From positions 169,316,501 to 169,380,500 of the forward strand of contig NC_060208.1 in assembly GCF_021130785.1 (NCBI RefSeq): 64,000 nucleotides of DNA, in the 5' to 3' direction. Shown here one piece after another: positions 9,901 through 25,100 of the stretch. The notes beneath the pieces are model-generated. The model worked only from the letters and a program-made list of their open reading frames with translations, made no database searches and was not told the origin of the DNA. This DNA is from Homalodisca vitripennis. Lineage: Eukaryota; Arthropoda; Insecta; Hemiptera; Cicadellidae. How positions within the stretch are numbered: position 1 is the first letter of the stretch; each line of letters begins with the position of its first letter. Both the position numbers and the translations under genes were made by a program.

Positions 9901-11418
9901 ATGGCGAATAAACTAGACGCAAAAGAAGCAAGGCGACTTGAAAAAATTCAGAGTGTCTTGGCTGCAAAGTTCAAATGTGCTGAACAGAATGAATTAAAAA
10001 ACTTCTCAAACAAAAATACTATATCATCAAATGCTAATGAGACGTCTGCCAATCGTAACATATCAATAACACATGATCGACCGCTCACTGTTTCTAAAGC
10101 TAGAAAGTTGGATGAGTTAAACCGGAAATTACAAAGTGAGTTTGCTCAGACCCATTTCAAAGAGTTAGAAGATGTTCGTGAAAATGAGAAAAAGTACGAA
10201 CCAATCACCAGAGCCATTAGGGAACAACAACATAGAGAATTGGAAACACAAAAGATACGTAGTCAAAACCGTATGAAACAGTTGGTAAGATTTCAACCTC
10301 AAGCATCAGATCGTCGAACGTTTGAGGATGTAGATTACGATGATGAGCCAGAAGTACAACCTCAAGAGCAATCGATGAAACAGTTGATGGATTCTAAAGT
10401 AGTAACACTTGGTTCTCTAGGAGCCCGATACCTTCCAAAATCCAACGACAAACAGTTTGGTATTTGGTACGATGAAAATCTAGAGCAGCCGATGATCGGT
10501 TCCGAACCGATTACATTTGATTATGATGACATTATATTAGTCAGCTCTCAAAAGGAATACAAAGGGACTGAGGGTCTTTGGAGATTGTTGACGAAAAACA
10601 ATATAGTAGAGAAGGATCTGTACACCGATGAAGACTGGAACTCTTACAAGGACATATTGGTGAGGACAAACTCGCTTTTCCAAAGAAACAATCCCAAAAG
10701 TGGTCGTCCCAAATCAAGTCAAGGACTAAAGTGGAAACATATGATAAAACCTATTTGGGATGAGTTGGTGAATGGAAAAGTGGCAACAATTGGTTCAGGG
10801 TTAAAGGTTTACAATGAAAGTCCGGTCGAATATAGGTACATAAAGAACTTCAAAGACCTCATTGACAGGTTACACTACATTCAAGCTCAGGAAGAAGCTG
10901 GGAACAACAACTTTCATAATGAAAAACTGTCTGTGGTTGATTTCCTTCACGATGAAATGGAAGACCTAATTGCTACACCTAAAGGGTTGAAGTACCTAGT
11001 CAGATGTTTGTCTGTTTTGCCTGAACATGTTATAGAAGGTAAAGGGCTTTTGAACGACATCATTAACAAGTTACCATTCGAGTTACATGCGCCCAAGAAC
11101 TGGAATCTTGATACGTACAACTACTGTGGGCCCGGCACCCAGCTTGACAAGAGACTTGCTAGGGGAGATAAGGGAATTAATCCCCTCGATGAAGCTTGTA
11201 AGAAGCATGATATATGGTATAGGGATCATAAAAACACAGAAGACAGGTGGGAGGCGGACAAAATATTACAAAAGAAAGCTTGGGAGAGGGTTACCTCAGA
11301 TGATGCTGACTTCAATGAGCGTATGGTCGGTCTAGCAACAACAGGAGGAATGTGGTTGAAACGTAAACTCGGTATGGGGTTAGGAACTTCAGGATGTATC
11401 TACCCATCAGATATATAA
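9901..11418 (+). CDS. Polinton PLA2-domain virion-associated protein
   Basis: Intact 505-codon frame. The C-terminal domain has a calcium-loop YCGPGT (residues 408-413) and the catalytic dyad in CKKHDIWY (His436, Asp437), the pattern of parvovirus VP1-type phospholipase A2, which helps virions cross endosomal membranes. The middle (about 195-285) has the TEGLWRLLTKNN and WKHMIKPIWDEL blocks that I associate with uncharacterised Polinton proteins. The N-terminus is charged and probably helical, with two related segments (KEARRLEKIQSVLAAKF and KARKLDELNRKLQSEF). It lies between the ACGT array and the capsid gene, so a structural or entry role is likely. The family match rests on motifs only. 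Confidence 0.82.
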   Translation: MANKLDAKEARRLEKIQSVLAAKFKCAEQNELKNFSNKNTISSNANETSANRNISITHDRPLTVSKARKLDELNRKLQSEFAQTHFKELEDVRENEKKYEPITRAIREQQHRELETQKIRSQNRMKQLVRFQPQASDRRTFEDVDYDDEPEVQPQEQSMKQLMDSKVVTLGSLGARYLPKSNDKQFGIWYDENLEQPMIGSEPITFDYDDIILVSSQKEYKGTEGLWRLLTKNNIVEKDLYTDEDWNSYKDILVRTNSLFQRNNPKSGRPKSSQGLKWKHMIKPIWDELVNGKVATIGSGLKVYNESPVEYRYIKNFKDLIDRLHYIQAQEEAGNNNFHNEKLSVVDFLHDEMEDLIATPKGLKYLVRCLSVLPEHVIEGKGLLNDIINKLPFELHAPKNWNLDTYNYCGPGTQLDKRLARGDKGINPLDEACKKHDIWYRDHKNTEDRWEADKILQKKAWERVTSDDADFNERMVGLATTGGMWLKRKLGMGLGTSGCIYPSDI

Positions 11419-11499
11419 AGCAATGAAAGCAAATATTTTTTGCCCTATATATAAGAGAGGATATAATAAGTAGAACAGTGATCAGTGGTAAAACCAGTG
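11419..11499. other. Short promoter-like gap before the capsid gene
   Basis: 81 bases with two TATA-like runs (ctatatataagagag at about 11445 and atataataag at 11461) before the major capsid ATG. The exact TATAAGTATA motif is absent. Confidence 0.4.
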
Positions 11500-12735
11500 A
11501 TGGAGAAACTGTATATTGAATTTTCGAGCGGTATAGCAAGAAGTGAGTATAGAACTGCAATGCCAGTTTCAGAGCTCAACTTCAATGCACCCAACAACAA
11601 TACAACATTCAAACTGGATCATGGAGACGCATTTTATGATTCACGCATAATGTACCACATTCAAGGAAAGTATGTGCAAAAATCTGATGGATCGGATTAT
11701 CAAACTAACTCTACCGTCAAACTGGTAGACAACTTCGCGGCCTTCTTGTTTTCAAGAATAGAGCTGAGGAAACACAATACATTGATCGACACAGTAGAAC
11801 TCCCCGGCATCACCAGCACTATAAAGGGGATTGTTAGTTACAGTAACACTGAAAAACAAACACTCTCAAGTAGTGGTTTCTCATCATCGTTTACAGGAGG
11901 TGAGAAGTTTGAAGCACTCGGCACACTTGGGCATTTAGGATTAGGGTTCTTTGACCACCTACGTTACCCGATGTACAAGGGAGGTTTTGAAATCACATTT
12001 ACTAGGAATGAAGATAATGATGCGTTGTTTCACTGGAAAGGGGCAGGGTCCACAGCAACGGATCCTGGTGATGGAAAAATTGTGATAGAGTCGTTTGTGT
12101 TACGAGTCCCCATAGTCGATTATACCAGCACTTCCAAAATCCAGTTAATTGATGGTTTGAAACATCTGAGTGACAAGGATGCTTTAGTCTACAACTTCTT
12201 TCAATGGCAATGCATCGACAAAAGAGGGGTGTTCGGTTCATCGTTCAGCTTCGATATTACAAGTGTTTACAGAAATGTGTACAATCCTAGATTTGTTATA
12301 ATCGCACTTCAAACAAACAGAACAAACACCCAGGCAAAAGATCCTAGTAGATTTGACAGCTGCAACATCAAAAATGTGTCTGTGAAAATTAATGGAGAAA
12401 GGTACCCTCAGGAATTGCAGAATTTTGATATTACTAATGGTATATACAGGATCATGTACGATCAGTACCTAGGGTTCCGAAAAATAAACTTCGGAGACAA
12501 TAATGTGTTAGTAAACCTGAAAGAATTTATTGATAACTCACCTTTGGTTGTAATTGACACACATCTACATCAACCAACAACAGACAGATCACGAAGTGAC
12601 ATTCAGATTGAATTAGATTTTGTAAAAGCTATTGCATCTCCACAGGGGAGCAGCGGCACCACAGCATATGTTGTCGTTGTATCTGAGGCACATTTCTCAT
12701 ATGACATTACTCGAAACATAATCAAATTCCTGTAA
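11500..12735 (+). CDS. Polinton major capsid protein (double jelly-roll type)
   Basis: Intact frame of 411 codons from ATG 11500. The frame extends upstream to a GTG at 11485, but an ATG is the expected start in an animal genome. The segment VDNFAAFLFSRIELR followed by GITSTIKGIVSYS matches a block I recognise in insect Polinton major capsid proteins, and beta-strand-rich sequence with many Asn/Ser/Gly loops fits jelly-roll folds. Known Polinton capsids form hexon-like trimers. It lies in the usual place, after the PLA2 protein and before core protein and protease. The double jelly-roll assignment is by family, not seen directly. Confidence 0.82.
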   Translation: MEKLYIEFSSGIARSEYRTAMPVSELNFNAPNNNTTFKLDHGDAFYDSRIMYHIQGKYVQKSDGSDYQTNSTVKLVDNFAAFLFSRIELRKHNTLIDTVELPGITSTIKGIVSYSNTEKQTLSSSGFSSSFTGGEKFEALGTLGHLGLGFFDHLRYPMYKGGFEITFTRNEDNDALFHWKGAGSTATDPGDGKIVIESFVLRVPIVDYTSTSKIQLIDGLKHLSDKDALVYNFFQWQCIDKRGVFGSSFSFDITSVYRNVYNPRFVIIALQTNRTNTQAKDPSRFDSCNIKNVSVKINGERYPQELQNFDITNGIYRIMYDQYLGFRKINFGDNNVLVNLKEFIDNSPLVVIDTHLHQPTTDRSRSDIQIELDFVKAIASPQGSSGTTAYVVVVSEAHFSYDITRNIIKFL

Positions 12736-12853
12736 AAACAAATAAAAAAAAACAACAAAAAACAAAAAAAGTAAAATAAAAATGTTTTTTTTCATTAGTA
12801 GGCGGCAATTATTGTTTTCATGTAAGTGTTTTGTATATAAGAAAGCGTATAGA
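12736..12853. other. A-rich spacer and TATA-like element before the core protein
   Basis: An A-rich run (about 12736-12782) follows the capsid stop. TTTGTATATAAG at about 12830-12841 is TATA-like and sits 13 bp before the core protein ATG. Confidence 0.4.
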
Positions 12854-13060
12854 ATGGAAAGTCAGCATAATTATACAGTTCGGCTATCCGAAGCTCAAAA
12901 ACGTAAGCTTCGTACAGCGTACAAAAGACGGAAACCTACAGTAATCAGATTATCTAATGAACAGCTGTCTCACGGAAGTGATCGTATACTTCTTTCTGGA
13001 GAGCACACAAAGCCGTTTCTAGAGCCGTTAAGAACAAAAAAGGTTTACAATTGCTTCTAA
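12854..13060 (+). CDS. Small basic Polinton core protein, N-terminal part
   Basis: Starts at ATG 12854, 13 bp after a TATA-like run. The product is strongly basic (AQKRKLRTAYKRRKPTVIRL) and followed by EQLSHGSDRILLSG, the pattern of the adenovirus pX/pVII-like core proteins described in Polintons and adintoviruses, which would bind packaged DNA. The zero frame stops at 13058-13060 soon after an A-run. The adjacent -1 frame continues with the hydrophobic and Gly-rich tail expected of the family (SNKQGGFLKE), so the protein is probably meant to continue into the next feature. The alternative start at 12782 adds a hydrophobic stretch and is less likely. Confidence 0.65.
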   Translation: MESQHNYTVRLSEAQKRKLRTAYKRRKPTVIRLSNEQLSHGSDRILLSGEHTKPFLEPLRTKKVYNCF

Positions 13061-13779
13061 GTTACAACCAACTCGTATCGAATAAACAAGGAGGGTTTTT
13101 GAAGGAAATTATGGAAATGGTGGATTCGTCAGTTCCTGGAGGTAAACGTTTCATCTCTCCATTAATAAGAAGAAAGGTGGCTCCTTTACTGAGAGAAAAA
13201 TTTATACCTTGGTTAAAGAGTTTAGTCGATGAGGAGTTAGACACCATTATTGAAAAAGACCCTACAGGTAGAGGGTTGAAACGACGTATTGGTCGGAAGC
13301 TTGATGCATTGTTGTCTGTGAATAAAAAAGAGATCTTCCCGCTGTCTCTTGGTGAAATAGAAAAATTAGCAGGTATATTAAACATTAATGAGTTTAGAGG
13401 TGTTTTCATGCGACAGTTACTTCCAGACAAACCTACAAATATCGAACGTGGTATTGTAAATCTTGGTGACCTTTCATCTGGTGGTACTCACTGGACGTGT
13501 TATGTGAAACGTGGTGAAAAGAAATTCTATTTTGATTCATATGGTGATGTCAATCCTCCAATAGAAGTAGTCAGGTACTTGGGGCCAAAAGGGTTGGTTT
13601 ATAACTCAGAGCGTATTCAGGGGTTTGACGATCCTCCTATCTGTGGACATCTGTGCCTGGAGGTTCTACGACGAGATTCAGCTGGTGAGGACTGGGAACA
13701 TATTCTTCGTAGTATAAGAAACAATAAAAATGCATGGAAACCGTGGTTTTATTTTCAACAGATTTGGAGACGAAATTGA
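13042..13779 (+). CDS. Core-protein tail fused in frame to adenain-like protease
   Basis: Open in the -1 frame relative to the core protein, reached at the A-AAA-AAG heptamer 13036-13042. Residues from about 13042 to 13310 resemble the core-protein tail (GGFLKEIM, basic GRGLKRRIGRK). From about 13340 the adenovirus-type cysteine protease begins, with the catalytic His in GGTHWTCYV (about 13480-13506), an acidic residue in YFDSYGD, and the nucleophile Cys in PICGHLCLEVL (about 13640-13672). This enzyme matures capsid proteins. There is no ATG between 13111 and the protease domain other than one at 13408, inside it, so it either uses ATG 13111 or is made as a fusion. Its end overlaps the next gene by 50 bp. 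Confidence 0.78.
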   Translation, partial: GLQLLLSYNQLVSNKQGGFLKEIMEMVDSSVPGGKRFISPLIRRKVAPLLREKFIPWLKSLVDEELDTIIEKDPTGRGLKRRIGRKLDALLSVNKKEIFPLSLGEIEKLAGILNINEFRGVFMRQLLPDKPTNIERGIVNLGDLSSGGTHWTCYVKRGEKKFYFDSYGDVNPPIEVVRYLGPKGLVYNSERIQGFDDPPICGHLCLEVLRRDSAGEDWEHILRSIRNNKNAWKPWFYFQQIWRRN

Positions 13780-14194
13780 AATTGGATCAATACCAACTCA
13801 ACCCAATTCAGACCCTTCTCCTGACGAGATAATTGAGCTTGCAAGTGATGTATCAAAAGTCTCACAAGATTTATCCGAAGTCAAGAAATTATTGGAATCG
13901 CATTTGGTAAAATCGGAAAAAATAATAAATGCGATCGAGATTGTCCCCACTAGTACCGTAAATGGTGAAAAGATATGGGGCAGCTTCCTACTGAAAAACC
14001 ACCAGAGAATTGGTCAAGTGAGCAAAGCAGTGGAGCCATATGATGTGGTTGTCAAAGTTCAATTGAGTGAATTAGAAGGCAAGATATACATCATGCAGAA
14101 AAAATTCAACAACGAAATAAAAAATATATGGAAAGAGGTTTTGAAGACTTCCATGATGGTAGCAACTTCATCTAAAACTTGTATAGAATTATAA
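13730..14194 (+). CDS. Coiled-coil Polinton protein of unknown function
   Basis: 154-codon intact frame beginning inside the protease end (50-bp overlap in another frame) and ending 20 bp before the penton ATG. The central part, ELASDVSKVSQDLSEVKKLL, and the C-terminal half, with spaced Leu/Ile/Val and charged residues, look like amphipathic helices, so a trimeric or dimeric coiled coil is plausible. No catalytic motif is seen. Its position in the virion block suggests a minor structural or fibre-like protein, but that is only positional inference. Start choice is uncertain: the first ATG is 13730 and the next methionine is near the C-terminus. Confidence 0.6.
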   Translation: MHGNRGFIFNRFGDEIEIGSIPTQPNSDPSPDEIIELASDVSKVSQDLSEVKKLLESHLVKSEKIINAIEIVPTSTVNGEKIWGSFLLKNHQRIGQVSKAVEPYDVVVKVQLSELEGKIYIMQKKFNNEIKNIWKEVLKTSMMVATSSKTCIEL

Positions 14195-14199
14195 GTATA
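14190..14199 (+). promoter_or_regulatory. TATAAGTATA motif before the penton gene
   Basis: Exact TATAAGTATA ending 15 bases before the ATG at 14215 and overlapping the stop codon region of the coiled-coil gene. It is the fourth exact copy in the element. Confidence 0.5.
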
Positions 14200-14214
14200 T
14201 AAAAAACTGCAACC

Positions 14215-15000
14215 ATGCCATTACTCAAACTAACTGGAACTGAGTCTGTACTGACTCTCCATCTAGAACACCCCATCCACTTGGATCCAAACGCAGAGTA
14301 TTATATGGCTCTTGTTGGATTTTACTCTGAGAACAACATATACAACTTGTTGCAACATGCAAAAGTCTATTTTTGGGACTTGGGAATACATTTCATTCCG
14401 AAACCACTGATACTTCAATGCGGTTACTGGACCATTGAAAAACTTGAAAAGAGTTTCAGAGATTGCATAAAATCGTCGAATCTTAGTATAAATTCTGATG
14501 ATTTCAAGATCTTTAAAGACGGTGAAAAAATATCAATTAATTCTCCAATTAAATTCTAATTGGATAAAACCGTTAGTGATCTCTTAGGTTTTGAAAAATC
14601 TGATGCAACAAACTTACAAAAAGAATCGTCTTACTTCAACTCAAATGAAAATGTAATTGCATCGAATCCACCGAATCTCAGAGCCGTTGATGTCATCGAG
14701 ATACACTGCAATATTGTCAACAACAGTCTTGTCAATCATGATGTTCACTCTCACAAACATTTGGAGACAGCAATCCTCTACTCCTTTTCCCCTAATGTAC
14801 CACACGGCTACAAAATATCTCAATCACCTCAAGAAAAACACTACATACCTCTTCGGAGCGGTTTACGAAAGATTCAACAGATCACAATCACACTTGTAGA
14901 CCAAAACAACCAACTGCTCCAGAACAACCATGTAAACAACATCGTCTATTTAGATCTGATCAGTAAATCACAAACACATACATACTCACAATTGTGGTAA
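14215..15000 (+). pseudogene. Polinton penton-like minor capsid protein (one in-frame stop)
   Basis: One continuous frame of about 261 codons interrupted only by a TAA at 14557-14559. The N-terminus (MPLLKLTGTESVLTLHLEHP, then YYMALVGFYSENNIYN) matches the block I recognise at the start of Polinton minor capsid (penton, single jelly-roll) proteins, which fill the five-fold vertices. The part after the stop keeps the family pattern of IEIHCNIV, ILYSFSPNVPHGY and a C-terminal block with QQITITLVDQNN. The stop removes more than half of the protein unless it is read through. The stop codon ends 6 bp before the right inverted repeat. Confidence 0.85.
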
Positions 15001-15006
15001 ATAAAA

Positions 15007-15195
15007 ACGCGTGGTGTCTGCGCGGTGGCGGGACAGCGATGACATACGTGGTGATTCGCGCGGCGCGGTTCTGACTACCCGTACTCACACTCTTAGTCGC
15101 TCTCTAAAAAATTCTGTCCCAGATTCGGTCTCACACGGTTTGTCCCAGAACCGGTCTCGGGTGCGTTGTCCCAGCAACGGCCAAAGTATACTACT
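15007..15195 (-). repeat. Right terminal inverted repeat of the Polinton
   Basis: 189 bp, reverse complement of the left end. Its inner edge is ACGCGTGGTGTCTGCG and its outer edge CCAAAGTATACTACT. It carries a single copy of the segment that is duplicated in the left repeat. Confidence 0.93.
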
Positions 15196-15201
15196 TATAT
15201 G
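15196..15201. repeat. Right 6-bp target-site duplication of the Polinton
   Basis: TATATG, an exact copy of 2163-2168, directly outside the right inverted repeat. Confidence 0.93.
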
Positions 15202-21784
<6,583 letters not shown>

Positions 21785-22185
21785 CTAATTAATAAAAGTC
21801 AGTGAAAACACATTGGGTAGTAGAGTGAAACGCCGCCTACTGCAACAGAATACGACGATCCAGTCAGAAATGGCAGCGCGTAATGTACAATGTGTACCTA
21901 AAACAACCCGCCATTTCTGATTGGATAAACCTTTTGAGATGCGGTTTGCGGAATTCAACTCTACTAAGTGAGCTCTTTCAAATGAGGTATCACTCGACCC
22001 AAGCTTCAATTTAAGATTTCCATGTTTTCCTCTGTGGGCCGTCCCCCCATGGTTGGCATGTCATGGTAATAGCAAGGGGAAATAGTTTACATAGCCATAC
22101 GACACTGTGCAAAGTTTATAGATGTTATCTCCTATGGTTTTTAAAATATTAAGCCGTACCCATACTTTTCAAACACCCTGTATAA
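21785..22185. mobile_element. Possible transposon fragment ending ACACCCTGTATA
   Basis: GC content rises abruptly compared with both flanks. The right edge, caaacaccctgtata, resembles the ends of many arthropod DNA transposons. An imperfect inverted repeat, TCCAGTCAGAAATGGC (21859-21874) and GCCATTTCTGATTGGA (21910-21925), lies inside. No matching left end is found, so I cannot classify it. The 74-codon minus-strand frame here has no family features. Confidence 0.35.
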
Positions 22186-25100
22186 ATGTATGTATGTATA
22201 TGTATTTATTACATGTATGTTAAACCAAGTACTTCTATTATAAAGCTTTTTGTAATTCAATACAATGATATTTTATCCTACAGATGACTAAGGAAATTAT
22301 TACAAATCTGGGAAAAAGTCATTAAAATATTTTTATTTTACCAATTGCATTGTACTTCAATTTATGTAAGTCTGGTATTAGTATGTAATATCATTCCAAG
22401 TATGTGCCAAGAATAAACTATTTTGCTGTATCGATCCTATGTGATCCAATTATAAAATTTACCTATATTTAGGAAACTATACGTTTTCTTTCCTACTGAT
22501 CAATCATATTACAATTCTCAGGAGTACTTATGAAGTCTTTTGCGTGGGAAAGACTTTTTACTCCATTTTCGCCAACAAACATTTATAACGTACTTATCAT
22601 TCCTTATTATTTACCACACAATAAGAAGTTTTCAGTGACGCGTCAACAATTAAATTAGGTTTTGTGGAACTCGAGATGTAGTAGTTTAAGGGAATGTTCA
22701 AGTTTTTCTTTTGTAGAAAATTTTTATTGCCATATATTACTAAACAAAACCTAATAATTGCTTACTTTTTGACACATCTGTAAGAAAATTTCCAACTAAA
22801 ATATCAATCATCAGAATCAGTTGTGAATTTGAGATATAATTGTTGGATGTACACGTTTTTTCTTTTGGAGAGCATATTTGTTTCCATTTTCGTAACATAT
22901 ATTGTAAAAAAACTCATAATTTTCTAAATATCAGTCTCTGAACTCTATGCAGTTTTGCTGTTTAAGGCCATACCTCATATTTCCCCAGCGTCGCTATGAA
23001 TATCGAGAACAATTAAATATTTTATAGAACTTATGCAATATTGATAGTCATTGGAAGAAAACTATACTAGTTATTTTATTCCTCCCCCGTTGCTCAATGT
23101 AATATTTAAAAGTACTCCTAGAAGGGAGTCATCTTCAATCCCAGTAAAATCTCGGAAATTTCACTCAACACCTCATTTATAACTTATGCTATAAAAAAAT
23201 CAATGTTTGCATTTTGACATCAGTGGATCTCATTGCTGCAGATTGAACATTTTTATATTGCTTTAGATAAACCAACCAACATTCAAAGTAGTATTTCCTG
23301 GCATTGCTGATGTAATTTTAGTAGTTTTTATTAAACCTTATGTCTGCAATATACTCTGCTCGGCTTTTCCTTAAGGTAACTTATTAAACAATTTACTTAG
23401 TAATTCTTAGGAATTAGAGAAAATAGGGTTGGTAGTTTTGGCAAATAGAGAAATAAAACAAGATTAAATAAGAATAAATTTTCCACTTTTTGGAATCATT
23501 AAAAATAATTAAAAATTCTGATAGCATTTTAATGATTCAATGTGTGCTGCAGATGTAATGTATAAACATCAATAAAATATTATTAAAATGGTTGTTTTGT
23601 TAAAATCTATTCTGACAAGGAAACAGTGTTGTAATATTTCAAATGTATTAATACACTTAGCTTTTACTCTTAAAGTAACTCAATTCTCTAGCGATTCCTA
23701 TAGTTTCAGATGATCATTTTCCATAATTTATAATATTAAGTAAATATTCTCTATAAAGATAGTATTTTCTCTCTTAAGGAATGTTGGCTACACATTAGTC
23801 AAGAACAATAGCGCTTCAATTTCTAAGTAGTTTCCGTCGTATCTGCCGCACATTGGCGTTTAACTTTCAATCTTTTTTCTTCCCACTTTCTCGGCACATA
23901 TCTCCCAAGTTTCTTTTTAACTTTGGGGACACACTTAATTAAAACTGTCAATAAATAAATTTAAAACACTTTTTAAATCTCCAAGGATGTATCAGAGTTT
24001 GTTTTCTGCTACTTTTAGCAGTAACGTTCCTTTTCTCTTATTCTTATAATTATAAAGTAGTAACATTATTTAAAACAAAGGTATAAGCAGATCATTTAAT
24101 TGTCTTCATTTTTCACTGTTATTGTCATTGTCATGTAACAAAACTTAAAAGTAACAAACCTTCCATTAGCGTAAAATAAGTGTATAGCTTATGAGGCAAT
24201 TGTTTTAAACATTGATTATACATTCCAATAAAAAGCCGCATCTATCGTTCCAAATTTAGCGGTAATATAGCACATGGTAACAATCTTACCAATGGATTTC
24301 ATAATGTCAACTTCCTCTTATCACAAAAACACTTCGTAATAGCCCTCTTTTGCTGCCACATAAAGATCATGCGATTTCCTTCCAGTATGTATTAAATGTA
24401 TGTGGAGAGACGAGTACGGTTTTACTCAGGTTGGAAGAGACTCCTCTCAGAGCACATCGCCGCGACTGCCGAGATCAGCGGATTCTGTGTAGGTGGAATT
24501 AGTTTTAGCACAATACTGTTATAGTTATAAGTAAGGAGAAATTGGCGCTATGTTTTATCCACTCCTGAGACAAAATCGATATCAGTGACAAATTGTGTAG
24601 CCTTCAGTCTCATCTTTAAGACCTATCTGATTTTCATATGATTCAAAAATTACTTAATTAGATATTGTTTTTGTTAAATATCATTACTTGACTGGCAATT
24701 GGTGATACTAAACAACTTTACTTGACGAGCTACAGTTTTCTATATAAAACAACATTACTTAATGACTAGGTATAGTTTTTCACGTTAAATAACATTAATT
24801 AGCTGGCTGTAGTTGTTAATGTTAAAGTAGGCGTGGCAAGAGGTTTACAAGTAACAGTCACGTGGTTTTTAATACTATTGATGAAAATTTAATGAAATAT
24901 ACTTTAATGGAATATAGTAGTATCTTTGAAGAGTAATGTATAAATTGCATATCTTTTTCAAAGATTATAATTCAAAAGAATGTTTCGTAACAAATCTTAT
25001 TATAAAGAACATTTATATTTGTACTCGAAATATTAGTTTTAAAATTATTTGTATTTTTATATAATATGTAAATTAAAAACGATAACAGTCTTAAATAATT

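Larger units (their letters stand above)
2169..15195 (+). mobile_element. Polinton/Maverick element, complete with ends (about 13.0 kb)
   Basis: A complete self-synthesising DNA transposon / endogenous virus-like element. It begins AGTAGTATACTTTGG and ends with the reverse complement, between two TATATG duplications. Gene order on the + strand is integrase, zinc-finger array, family B polymerase, packaging ATPase, repeat array, PLA2-domain protein, major capsid, basic core protein with protease, coiled-coil protein, penton. This is the canonical Polinton set (replication plus virion morphogenesis). The copy cannot be fully functional: integrase, zinc-finger region, polymerase and penton have frameshifts or stops. 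Near-identical inverted repeats and several open frames suggest fairly recent insertion; that is inference, since no related copies can be compared here. Confidence 0.95.

Noticed and set aside
11485..11499. GTG start for the major capsid gene
   Set aside because: An ATG lies 15 bases downstream in the same frame and is the expected start in an animal host.
21785..22009. 74-codon minus-strand protein
   Set aside because: It lies in a transposon-like GC-shifted segment and has no recognisable domain.
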